This document shows, in pieces, positions 13,801 to 23,599 of a stretch of 64,000 bases of DNA. Numbering within the stretch: the stretch's first letter is position 1; each line of letters begins with the position of its first letter. The stretch is from Terebella lapidaria (taxonomy: Eukaryota; Annelida; Polychaeta; Terebellida; Terebellidae). A program made the translations under genes and the position numbers. The notes under the pieces are model-generated. The model saw only the letters and a list, made by a program, of their open reading frames with translations, searched no databases and was not told where the DNA came from. Where the stretch lies: positions 11,989,177 to 12,053,176 of the forward strand of contig OX424566.1 of assembly GCA_949152475.1 (NCBI GenBank). Reading direction: 5' to 3'.

Positions 13801-14662
13801 TCGAGGCTCGAAGGCATTCGGAGGATCTACAGGAGAAGGCCCTCAGCAAGGTCCGTGGACCGTCACAGTCGGTTGCTGTCATTGTGCTACTGTAGTCAAA
13901 CTGTTGATATAGGGCCTCTAACCTTGTAATTCTAGTGACCAACAAAGATACATCTATTGTGTTGCTTGGGTACTTTGAGTTCTGAATGGAGTTCTACTCA
14001 TATTAAACAAAAGGTGTATGTTTGTTGGTCACCAGAATCACACTGTGAAGGCACTTGACTTACAAGCCCTATTACTTGTAGTTTGGTCAGTTTATTGATC
14101 ATCTCACATATATTGTCCAGTTCCCTAATCAGTACAGTTAGCCCAAGAGACGCCTTGGTGTTCGCCAATGGCAGCAAAATGTAGGGAATGTTGATCATGT
14201 ATCTGTGCTGAGTGTAGAAGTCTCCACTTCCTTCTTTGCAGGATCGTAACTTGCAGTCGCGTATTCTGGACTTGGAGTCACAGCTTAGTCAGGCGCGAGC
14301 AGAAATCTCCCGCGTCAAACGCGAGAAAGAAGAGGTCAGTTCACAAAATTTTCTCTGTTGAAGAGACGGAAATCGAGGAATCTATGCATATGATGGAATA
14401 GTTTTGCCGTTTTCCAGTTTTGGAAAATAACTCCGTGAACAGGGCAGTTTGAGTTACGTCTTATGAGTGGTAACTTTGTTTTTTCCAGGCTGAGCGAAAG
14501 TTCAACTCGAAACTTTATGACTTGAAGGACCGACTTGAGCAATCTCACAGCACCAACCGTTCCATGCAGAATTACGTCCATTTCCTCAAGAGCTCCTATG
14601 CCAACGTATTTGGCGATTCGGCGGTGGTTTCAGGGTCATCCTTCCGATCCCCATACACTTAA
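1846..14662 (+). CDS. ODF2: ODF2/cenexin, centriole distal-appendage and sperm-tail coiled-coil protein (multi-exon)
   Basis: ODF2 builds centriole subdistal/distal appendages, supports ciliogenesis and forms sperm outer dense fibres. Coding exons read from GT-AG junctions with matching phase: 1846-1884, 2245-2388, about 4286 or 4316-4492, 4970-5128, 5536-5723, 5896-6025, 6384-6590, 7038-7109, 7221-7337, 7757-7872, 8738-8917, 9213-9348, 10149-10259, 11358-11462, 12075-12233, 13050-13150, 13361-13442, 13737-13850, 14242-14334 and 14489-14662. Almost every exon is heptad-rich coiled coil. Diagnostic matches to human ODF2 are YEKKIDSLM (exon at 4970), LVEVEMDGQAVAKQV (5896), NRTLRRMLRE (6384) and the C-terminal DLKDRLEQS, STNRSMQNYV and SSYANVFGD (14489). 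From the ATG at 4286 the product is about 816 aa, against about 829 in human. The acceptor of the third exon is weak and the ATG at 4286 has A at -3, so that exon may also serve as an alternative first exon. The family call is near certain; single junctions are inferred by eye. Confidence 0.93.
2245..2388 (+). CDS. ODF2: ODF2 exon 2, cenexin-type N-terminal exon
   Basis: This 144-nt phase-0 exon lies between acag and gtgagt. It encodes VHVHVDDSTSVYVHVKKPKK, which aligns with the cenexin-specific N-terminus of human ODF2 (LHVHVDENTPVHVHIKKLPK, from memory). It supports a long, centriolar cenexin-type isoform. Translation could begin at the ATG at 1846 (MSHHHLEKRPSDQ, exon 1846-1884) or at one of the two in-exon ATGs at 2248 and 2251. 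Confidence 0.82.
4596..4776. repeat. Clustered GCCAAATTAA / TTTGGCGG motifs in an ODF2 intron
   Basis: Within about 180 bp the sequence repeats TTTGGCGG twice on the + strand and then (C)GCCAAATTAA-like words five to six times, separated by irregular spacers. The two halves are complementary, so the segment could fold back. It may be a short MITE-like repeat. I cannot assign a family. Confidence 0.4.
8133..8171 (+). CDS. ODF2: Candidate 39-nt ODF2 cassette microexon
   Basis: The stretch is bounded by ...gataaaag and gtgatt and is exactly 39 nt. The upstream exon ends in phase 2 and the next exon starts with one completing base, so including or skipping these 39 nt keeps the frame. It encodes a basic, coiled-coil-compatible ELRRQQRQFRAD. 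The polypyrimidine tract is weak. Expression is not shown. Confidence 0.42.
10665..10712 (+). CDS. ODF2: Candidate 48-nt ODF2 cassette exon
   Basis: A 48-nt segment lies between tatcatcag and gtaatc. Both flanking exons (10149-10259 and 11358-11462) are phase 0, so it can be included without frameshift and would add KKSDEFVNNDEISPTE. The acidic, proline-containing sequence would interrupt the coiled coil. I know of no human counterpart. Confidence 0.42.
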
Positions 14663-16240
14663 CTATGCAATTATTATAAAATACAGCTCAAACTGGGAAA
14701 AATTCCATCATCCCATTTTTACTAATACCTCGAGATTGACCAGTTTATTGTTCGACAGGATGTTTAGATTTAGCATTGGGCTTAGAGTTTGCTTAACCTT
14801 TTCTTTGAAGATTTCCATAGCATTTTGGTGAATTGATGTCATTTTGTACAGAAATGCGAAAAACTTGTAAAGTTTCCATTCAATTGATTAACAGTACATC
14901 TCAAAACTGCACTTTGTGGTATTTATGGATCTTTTGATGATATATAGTCCTCACTTTAACACTGGGGGGAAATTGTCATGAAACAGTATTGCTTATATCC
15001 AAAAGATTTTTAGACCTTCACTCAGTTTTTATTACTTTCTGCTATTTTTATTGTATAGTGAACTAATCGTGGTTTGGTCCATATTTCCTTGGACATGATG
15101 AGAGGTAAAATATGCATTGGAAAATATGCATCATTCATAACCTTTGTAAAATATTTCTAACATGATACATTACCGCAAAATGATTTTGCGAAGTGTATGA
15201 ATTTTGTTTCTGTTGCCATTTGTTATCGAGGTTTATTTCAATGTTACTTGTGACTTGCAACCAAGAGGCAGCAATATATTGTCACAGTTGTGATTTCTTT
15301 GCTTTATTAATATGAAGTACACAGGCAGTTTATACATACTTTCCCCAGAGAATGGGTGATCTCCTGGTTTGAAGTTGTGCCTATGTCATATAATTTTGCC
15401 TTACATTACATCATTATGACTATTTCTATTGATCTGAGCAAGTATTTTATTGCTAGTGAACACTGGTCATTTCGTTAATCCGTCCATGCCAATATAAGAT
15501 GTCATCACTCAATATTGAATATATAACAACGCAGTGGGTGCCAAATACATTACTATCTTAGAGATTACAATGACATCTTGTCTTCGGACATGTAGCAGGC
15601 ACACTGTGCCTGACTTATGGGGTAAAAGTGCATTGGATTTAATGGAAGGCTCTGGTATCAAATGTTGGTTGAAGAAACGAAGGGGGCTGGAATATTTTGT
15701 GTTGTGTTAATTCTATGGATACGTGGTGCTATGTGAGTGGAGTTTTTCAGCACTTGTTGATTTTATGTTGCCAGGAACCAATGAATCTTTGCTGCAGTAG
15801 TCCAACGATACCTGAAATCTGTCGAGCGAGTATTTCTGTACTCGGTTGTCATGAAAATGTTGCTTTTGCGTCACTGACTCTATTCAGGGACAAAAGAGTG
15901 TGTAGAATTCACAACGGGACCTGTTTATCTGTGATCTTAGAATTGTTTACATTGTTTCACTCTTCATTATAAATTACCATGTACTATGAAATGTGTATAT
16001 TTATTTTATTTATGCATGTATGGACTGTAGTTTTAGCCGATATATTTGAATAGTAGCAGGCTGTTATTTTAGTGTTTCTCGACTATATATGTTACCCATA
16101 CAGTTGATTGTTAGTTGAGCTTCAAGGATGTACAAAATGAGCAGTAGCTGTGTACAGCTAAATACATGTACATGTAGGAAAACAACGTCTTTGTATTTTT
16201 TCAGCTCATATGATCCAAATAAACATTGAAGATTGAGAGG
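14663..16240 (+). other. ODF2: ODF2 3'UTR with polyadenylation signal
   Basis: No coding exon follows the ODF2 stop codon at 14660-14662. The stretch is AT-rich and ends near an AATAAA at 16218-16223, followed by a GT-rich segment. It is most simply a 1.55-kb 3'UTR. Other A-rich words within it could serve as earlier polyadenylation sites. Confidence 0.5.
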
Positions 16241-16654
16241 AAGGTGTTGCATTTATTAACTGATACCATGGTACGTGATGGAAGACATTGTCCATCTCTT
16301 GTTCCTCATTTGAATAATCAGGAACTCAAGCTTCTTACTTTTATGCCAGTATTGTATGGTCGCCACTGCCCTAGCAGTCCTTCTGTGTTCTATCTCGTCA
16401 TAGCTACGCAGCCGAATAACAATCGAGACAATCATGTTTGACTTTTGAAATTGCAAATTCTGTAACAAAGCTTGACAGATGCACTGAAATGATGCTATTT
16501 TTAACTGATCCACAGATGTGCCACCTATCTTGAGTCATCCATTGATAACTCGTCAATGCAGATAATATCTGATAGTTGTAGGTAATTGGGTGACATTTTA
16601 CTTATTATTAGGGCATTTCGGCACGAAATGCCCCTATGGTTTTGTCTGTTTTTT

Positions 16655-18458
16655 TTAGGTTACCGGACCTATGGTCCGATAACCTATTGCCGTCACGTTG
16701 CGTCCGTCATCCGTCCGTCGTCCGTCGTCCGTCCACAGCTGTATCTAAGTTTACAGGCGGATTTTTCTGAAATTTTGCACAAAAATGCCTAAAAATATTT
16801 CAAGAGGGGGTTTTTTTTAAGTTTTTTGATTTTCGCATTTTTCTCAAAATGGCGGCCATTTTTGACGAAAAATGGCCAATTTTGGACTTTGGCGGCCATT
16901 TTCTCAAAAACTGTCTGATCAGTTTTGAGATTTTTGTTTCAAAAGATTCCCCTTATGTACCTTTATGATGTGTATAAGTTTTGTTGCCCTTGAATCGCCG
17001 GTCTCCGTGTGGCGGCCATTTTGAATTTTTGACGGGTCGGCGAAAAAAATTTTTTTTGCCCCAAATCGCGTTACTATCCATTTCGGGCCATTTCTAGGCA
17101 AAAAAAAATTTTTCACCCTTTGAAAAAAATTTTGGACTTGGAAAATTTTCGGCACCTTTTTCCTTCATAATGGGAGCTGCCCGGACTGTACTCATAGAAC
17201 GCTTAAAGATAGAGCTTAGATATTGGCACTTTCAAATGGGAAGTCATATATGGCGACTTGTGTGGTGACCTCGAATTTGACCTTGGATGACCTTGAAAGG
17301 TCAAAATAGCCATTTTTGGGTCGAAAAATGCCCAAATTTGCAGCTTTTCTGTCTTTTCTCGAAAACTGTCTGATCAGTTTTGAGATTTTCGTTTCAGAAG
17401 ATTCCCCTTATGTACCTTTATGATGTGTATAAGTTTTGTTGCCCTTGAATCGCTGGTCTCCGTGTGGCGGCCATTTTGAATTTTTGACGGGTCGGCAAAA
17501 AAAATTTTTTTTGCCCCAAATCGCGTTACTATCCACTTCGGGCCTTTTCTAGGCAAAAAAAAAATTTTCACCCTTTGAAAAAAATTTTGGACTTAGAAAA
17601 TTTTCGGCACTTTTTTCCTTCATAATGGGAGCTGCCAGGACTGTACTCATAGAATGCTTGAAGATAGAGCTTAGAAATTAGCACTTTCAAATGGGAAGTC
17701 ATATATGAAGACTTGTGTGGTGACCTTGAATTTGACCTTGGATGACCTTGAAATGTCAAAACAGCCATTTTTGAGTCGAAAAATGCCCAAATTTGCACCT
17801 TGTTTGTCTTTAATCGAAAACTGTCTGATCACTTTTGAGATTTTTATTTCAAAACATAGTAATTGGGGTTTTTGACATGATGTGTATAAATATGTATATA
17901 GTGTATAAAGTGCCTTGAATTGCTCAAAAGGCTAGAAATTTAGGCTGAATAGGCCCCAAATTTAATTTTTGGTCGTTTTCCTTCAAATTTATCTGATCAG
18001 TTTTGAGATTTTTGTTATAAAACATGCTAATTGGGGTCCCTGACATTGTGTATAAAGATGGAGTGCTTTGAATTGCTTAAAAGGCCCCTTGAGTGTGTAA
18101 ACTGGCCTCTACAGCCAAAAAATGTTTGTAGGTATAGCTGGAATTGGAAGTCATATACATGTATACCACATATATATGTGGCTTTTTTGGGTGACGTTGA
18201 ACTTGACGTCAGATGACATTGAGTGCTATATCTCAGTGTCACGTCCAACAAGAAATGTGTAAATTTCGTTTATAGACAAAAGACTTGTAGATAGACCTTG
18301 TATTTGTATTTTGAACATACATGAATACAAGGTTATATGCTGCACACTTAATGATGACATTGAAGTTCACGAAGATGATTGGTTTATCTTAACGTTATAT
18401 CTCACCTGTCCTGTTTCAACTAAAGTTGTCCGGTAACCTATCTTAGCCCTTGGGCTAA
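16655..18458 (+). mobile_element. Element D, nested Helentron-like element with 455-bp internal repeats
   Basis: This segment interrupts a T-tract of copy A that is continuous in copies B and C. It starts TTAGGTTACCGGACC and ends with a stem-loop reading TTAGCCCTTGGGCTAA. GGTTACCGGAC at the 5' end and GTCCGGTAACC near the 3' end are exact inverted repeats. Inside are about 2.5 direct repeats with 455-bp spacing (CTGTCTGATC at 16911, 17366 and 17821, and a decayed version near 17991). No protein is encoded. Its architecture parallels that of its host element, so it is probably another non-autonomous member of the same class. Confidence 0.62.
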
Positions 18459-18810
18459 TTTTTTTTTTACTTTCCGCCGTTTTGGTTTCCGATCAATAAC
18501 TCGGGAATGCCTGAACGGATCTTGTACAAATTTACACCACTGGTCAGAAATATTACATGGAAGATCCCTATTGTTTTGGAGGCGGCTCCGGGGTCCGTGA
18601 GGTCCGTGAGGATGAAATCAAGGTTGATTTTGAGACTTGGTTTCCGAGCGATAACTCAAAAAGTATTCATGCAATGGCAAGTATTCTGTGCATGGGAGTT
18701 CATATACCACCAAGGAAGAACCCTATTGATTTTGGGATCAATCCGTCGAACGACCTTTGACCTAGAGCTCGGAAGAATTTTTGGTGATTCATCCTTGAGG
18801 CTTTCATGCA

Positions 18811-21800
18811 TATCTCGGAAACGGTGCATCGTAGAGCGAAACGGAGCTCAATTTCGGCCTCCTGACACTAGACAAACTAGTCTAGGGGGTATCTTGGGTC
18901 AAACGACCCCTGGTGTCGAATTTTTTCTGCCGACTCGGCACTTCCTGTTTGGCCGTATCTTGGAAACGGTGCGTCGTAGAGCGAAACGGAGCTCGATTTC
19001 GGCCTCCTGGCACTAGACAAACTAGTGTAGAGGGTATCTTGGGTCAAGACGACCCCTGGTGTCGAATTTCTTTTCGCCGACTCGGCACTTCCTGTTTGGC
19101 CGTATCTCGGAAACGGTGTGTCGTAGAGCGAAACGGAGCTCAATTCCGGCCTCCTCGCACTAGACAAACTAGTCTAGTGGGTATCTTGGGTCGAGACGAC
19201 CCCTGGTGTCGAATTTCTTTTCGCCGACTCGGCACTTCCTGTTTGGCCGTATCTCGGAAACGGTGTGTCGTAGAGCGAAACGGAGCTCAATTCCGGCCTC
19301 CTCACACTAGACAAACTAGTCTAGTGGGTATCTTGGGTCGAGACGACCCCTGGTGTCGAATTTTTTTTCGCCGACTCGGCACTTCCTGTTCAGCCGTATC
19401 TCGGAAACGGTGCGTCGTAGAGCGAAACGGAGCTCGATTCCGGCCTTCTGGCACTAGACAAACTAGCCTAGTGGGTATTTTGGGTCGAGATGACCTATGG
19501 TGTCGAATTGATTTTCGCCGACTCGGCACTTCCTGTTTGGCCGTATCTCGGAAACGGTGCGTCGTAGAGCGAAACGGAGCTCAATTCCGGCCTACTGGCA
19601 CTAGACAAACTAGCCTAGTGGGTATTTTGGGTCGAGACGACCTATGGTGTCGAATAGATTTTCGCCGACTCGGCACTTCCTGTTCGGCCGTATCTCGGAA
19701 ACGGTGCGTCGTAGAGCGAAACGGAGCTCAATTCCGGCCTTCTGGCACTAGACAAACTAGCCTAGTGGGTGTTTTGGGTCGAGACGACCTATGGTGTCGA
19801 ATTGATTTTCGCAGACTCGGCACTTCCTGTTCGGCCGTATCTCGGAAACGGTGCGTCGTAGAGCGAAACGGAGCTCAATTCCGGCCTTCTGGCATTAGAC
19901 AAACTAGCCTAGTGGGTGTTTTGGGTCAAGACGACCTATGGTGTCGAATTGATTTTCGCCGACTCGGCACTTCCTGTTCGGCCGTATCTCGGAAACGGTG
20001 CGTCGTAGAGCAAAACGGAGCTCAATTCCGGCCTTCTGGCATTAGACAAACTAGTCTAGTGAGTATTTTGGGTCGAGATGACCCCGGTGTCGAAATTATT
20101 TTCGCCAACTCGGCATTGCATGTTTTTTCTGTATCTCGGAAACGGTGCGTCGTAGAGCGAAACGGAGCTCAATCCCGGCTCCTGGCACTAGACAAACTAG
20201 GCTTATGGGTATTATGGGTCGAGACGACCCCTGCTGTCAAATTTTTTTTTCGCCGAATCGGCACTTCCTGTTTGGCCATATCTTGGAAACGGTGCATCAT
20301 ACAGGGAAACGGAGCTCAATTCCGGCCTCCTGGCACTAGTCAAAGTAGTCTAGAGGGTATCTTGGGTCAAGACGACCTATGGTGTCGAATTGATTTTCGC
20401 CGACTCGGCACTTCCTGTTCGGCCGTATCTCGGAAACGGTGCGTCGTAGAGCAAAACGGAGCTCAATTCCGGCCTTCTGGCATTAGACAAACTAGTCTAG
20501 TGAGTATTTTGGGTCGAGATGACCCCTGGTGTCGAAATTATTTTCGCCAACTCGGCATTGCATGTTTTTTCTGTATCTCGGAAACGGTGCGTCGTAGAGC
20601 GAAACGGAGCTCAATCCCGGCTCCTGGCACTAGACAAACTAGGCTTATGGGTATTATGGGTCGAGACGACCCCTGTTGTCAAATTTTTTTTTCGCCGAAT
20701 CGGCACTTCCTGTTTGGCCATATCTTGGAAACGGTGCATCATACAGGGAAACGGAGCTCAATTCCGGCCTCCTGGCACTAGTCAAAGTAGTCTAGAGGGT
20801 ATCTTGGGTCAAGACGACCTATGGTGTCGAATTGATTTTCGCCGACTCGGCACTTCCTGTTCGGCCGTATCTCGGAAACGGTGCGTCGTAGAGCAAAACG
20901 GAGCTCAATTCCGGCCTTCTGGCATTAGACAAACTAGTCTAGTGAGTATTTTGGGTCGAGATGACCCCTGGTGTCGAAATTATTTTCGCCAACTCGGCAT
21001 TGCATGTTTTTTCTGTATCTCGGAAACGGTGCGTCGTAGAGCGAAACGGAGCTCAATCCCGGCTCCTGGCACTAGACAAACTAGGCTTATGGGTATTATG
21101 GGTCGAGACGACCCCTGTTGTCAAATTTTTTTTTCGCCGAATCGGCACTTCCTGTTTGGCCATATCTTGGAAACGGTGCATCATACAGGGAAACGGAGCT
21201 CAATTCCGGCCTCCTGGCACTAGTCAAAGTAGTCTAGAGGGTATCTTGGGTCGAGACGACCCCTGGTGTCGAATTTTTTTTCGCCGACTCGGCACCTCCT
21301 GTTTGGCCGTATCTCGGAAACGGTGTGTCGTAGAGCGAAACGGAGCTCAATTCCGGCATTCTGGTGCTAGACATAGTAGTCTAGAGGGTATCTTGGGTCG
21401 AGACGACTTCTGGTGTCGAATTTTTTCTCGCCGACTCGGCACTTCCTGTTTGGCCGTATCTCATATCAGCGAAACGGAACTCAATTTCGGCCTTCTGGCA
21501 CTAGACAAACTAGTCTAGGGGGTATTTCGGGTCGAGACGACCCATGGTGTCGAATTTATTTTAGCCGACTCGGCACTTCCTGTTTGGCCATATCTCGGAA
21601 ACGGTGCGTCATACAGGGAAACGGAGCTCAATTCCGGCCTTCTGGCACTAGACAAACTAGTCTAGTGGGTATCCTGGGTCGAGACGACCCCTGGTGTCGA
21701 ATTTTTTTTTGCCGACTCGGCACTTCCTTTTTGGCCGTATCTCGGAAACGGTGAGTCGTAGAGCGAAACGGAGCTCAATTTCGACCTTCTGGCACTAGAC

Positions 21801-22460
21801 AAACTAGCCTAGTGGGTATTTTGGGTCGAGACGACCCCTGGTGTCGAATTGATTTTCGCCGACTCGGCACTTCCTGTTTGGCCGTATCTCGGAAACGGTG
21901 CGTCGTAGTGCGAAACGGAGCTCAATTCCGGCCTTCTGGCACTAGACAAACTGGCCTAGTGGGTATTTTGGGTCGAGTCGACCCCTGGTGTCGAATTTAT
22001 TCGAATCCGTTTCGAAACAGAGCTCAATTCCGGCCTTCTGGCACTAGACAAACTAGGCTTACGGGTATTTTGGGTCGAGACGATCCCTGTTGTCAAATTT
22101 TTTTTTCGCTGAATCGGCACTTCCTGTTTGGCCATATTTCGGAAACGGTGCATCATACAGGGAAACGGAGCTCAATTCCGGCCTTCTGGCACTAGACAAA
22201 CTAGTCTAGTGAGTATTTTGGGTCTAGTCGACCCCTGGTGTCGAATTTATTTTCGCCGACTCTGCACTTCCTGTTTGACCGTTACTCGGAAACGGTGCGT
22301 CGTACAGCGAAACGGAGCTTAATTTCAGCCTACTGGCACTAGACAAACTAGCCTAGAGGGTATCTTGGGTCAAGACGACTTCTGGTGACAATTTTTTTTC
22401 GCCGACTCAGCACTTCCTGTTTGCCGTGTCTCGGAAACGGTGCGTCGTAGAGCGAAACAC
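18811..22460 (+). repeat. 147-bp tandem (satellite-like) array of copy A
   Basis: About 25 monomers carry the landmarks tatctcggaaacggtgcgtc, gtagagcgaaacggagctc, cactagacaaactag and cgccgactcggcacttcc. Spacing between successive ACGGTG landmarks was read as 147 bp four times in a row from 18966 to 19554 (the first step is 145). Because 147 is divisible by three, the array reads through in one frame for 622 codons (18913-20781). That frame is a by-product of the period and not evidence of a gene. Confidence 0.9.
19933..21257 (+). repeat. Three-monomer higher-order repeat inside the 147-bp array
   Basis: Three nearly identical blocks of about 441-442 bp start at about 19933, 20374 and 20816. 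Each contains three 147-bp monomers with the same private variants, such as gcattgcatgttttttctg and catcatacaggg. This is a recent block amplification, for example by unequal exchange or rolling-circle replication, on top of older monomer tandemisation. Confidence 0.85.
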
Positions 22461-22823
22461 AAAGATGCCTAAGGGCGGGGTATGTCACTTAAACTTTGAC
22501 CACGGACAGTTACAGAGTCATCATGGTTCTAGACACGGTCTCTTAGGTATATGTTAGGTAGGAATAAAACTCACACGAAATGCCCCAAGGCATCTTCAGG
22601 CCTTGACGTCTAGTTAAAGTTTAATTACTGATATTGCTAGGGTAATGATGTAAAAACAATTAATGTTTGGAATTTTGGTCTGTCTGGGATCGAAAACAGT
22701 TCTCGAGCAATAGGTTTCGACTGCATCATCAATTTACTGCGCCTGGTAAAACCAAAGTTCGTGTTTGACGAATCCGGGTCTCGATACTCGCCGAAATCCA
22801 GTCACTGCCAACCTTCAGAAAAC

Positions 22824-23543
22824 ATGGCGGCGGCCGCAAACATGCGACTGTTTTTGTCAAACATTTCTTCCCGGCTCACGTCAAATACTTTGCTATCGAA
22901 ACTGACCAACATATCGCCGTACACTTTGACGTCTGTACGTCACAGCCGGTACGATTCACGACATCTAGATCCGACGATTGACCGATACGAACTTGACACT
23001 CCTTTGGCTGAGGAAGACCCCAGAAGATTTCAGCCAATCAAAGCCGCTCTTAACGAACACACCTCCTCTTCGACTTACGATCCCATAGTCGCGAAGTTTG
23101 TGCGAATGATGTTGCGTAGAGGGGACAAGCATGCCGCCAGACAGTGCATCGATAGAACTTTCGAACACATCAAGTTAATTCAGCTCGAGAAATATCACAA
23201 GTGCACTGATGAAGGAGAAAAACAGGATATCGAACTCGACCCATTGGTGATCTTCCACAAGGCGATCGAGAACTGTCAGCCGCTGTTGATCACACAGAGA
23301 ACGAGACGTGGCGGAATAACTTACACGGTTCCTGTGCCGTGTAACCCAAGCTATAAAATGTACAAGGCCATGCGATGGTTGATTGACTCGTGTCGACTCA
23401 GTGAACATAATAATAGATTTTGGCACCACATGTCCAAAGAACTGATAAATGCGTCAAACAACCAGGGCAAAGCGATACGGAAAAAACAAGACTTGCATAA
23501 ATTGTGCGAGGCAAATCGGGCTTATGCTCATTACCGCTGGTAG
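22824..23543 (+). CDS. MRPS7: Mitochondrial small-subunit ribosomal protein S7 (uS7m)
   Basis: uS7m binds the 3' domain of mitochondrial 12S rRNA and helps assemble the head of the small ribosomal subunit in the matrix. The frame encodes 239 aa from ATGGCGGCGGCC at 22824 (human about 242). The basic, Ser/Thr-rich N-terminus (MAAAANMRLFLSNISSRL) fits a mitochondrial presequence. Family matches include SSTYDPIVAKFVRMMLRRGD, FEHIKLIQLEKYH, the linker GGITYTVPVPCNP and the C-terminal NNQGKAIRKKQDLHKLCEAN ending in AHYRW. The gene is a single exon and starts about 210 bp after copy A of the repeat element. In-frame codons upstream of 22824 lack an ATG. Confidence 0.95.
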   Translation: MAAAANMRLFLSNISSRLTSNTLLSKLTNISPYTLTSVRHSRYDSRHLDPTIDRYELDTPLAEEDPRRFQPIKAALNEHTSSSTYDPIVAKFVRMMLRRGDKHAARQCIDRTFEHIKLIQLEKYHKCTDEGEKQDIELDPLVIFHKAIENCQPLLITQRTRRGGITYTVPVPCNPSYKMYKAMRWLIDSCRLSEHNNRFWHHMSKELINASNNQGKAIRKKQDLHKLCEANRAYAHYRW

Positions 23544-23580
23544 CTTTGAATCATGTTGACTTGACATTTCACTTATCATG

Positions 23581-23586
23581 AATAAA
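23581..23586 (+). promoter_or_regulatory. MRPS7: MRPS7 polyadenylation signal AATAAA
   Basis: A canonical AATAAA lies 38 bases after the MRPS7 stop codon and is followed by a T/GT-rich stretch, as expected for a short 3'UTR. Confidence 0.65.
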
Positions 23587-23599
23587 AATTGTTTGTACC

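Larger units (their letters stand above)
16608..22613 (+). mobile_element. Helitron/Helentron-like non-autonomous element, copy A, with 147-bp tandem array
   Basis: The element begins TTAGGGCATTTC after an A and ends GACGTCTAG before a T. No target duplication is visible. Both ends carry short hairpins built on GGCATTTC/GAAATGCC, which also form subterminal inverted repeats. The 3' end has a small hairpin (AAGGC...GCCTT) followed closely by CTAG, resembling the CTRR end of Helitrons. The same two ends bound copies B and C in this window in the other orientation, which fixes the boundaries. Parts in order: 5' hairpin arm, inserted element D (16655-18458), a T-rich arm with a conserved flank (18459-18810), the 147-bp array (about 18811-22460), and a 3' arm. 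There is no transposase or helicase. The Helentron/HINE class is inferred from structure; a TC 5' end, expected for classical Helitrons, is absent. Confidence 0.68.

Noticed and set aside
18913-20781. 622-codon open frame over the copy A array
   Set aside because: The frame stays open because the monomer is 147 bp, a multiple of three. Several other frames in the array are also long, and the peptide is a simple 49-residue echo of the DNA repeat with no known domain.
18811-22460. CRISPR-like array
   Set aside because: Repeat follows repeat with no unique spacers, and the surrounding DNA is animal with spliced genes.
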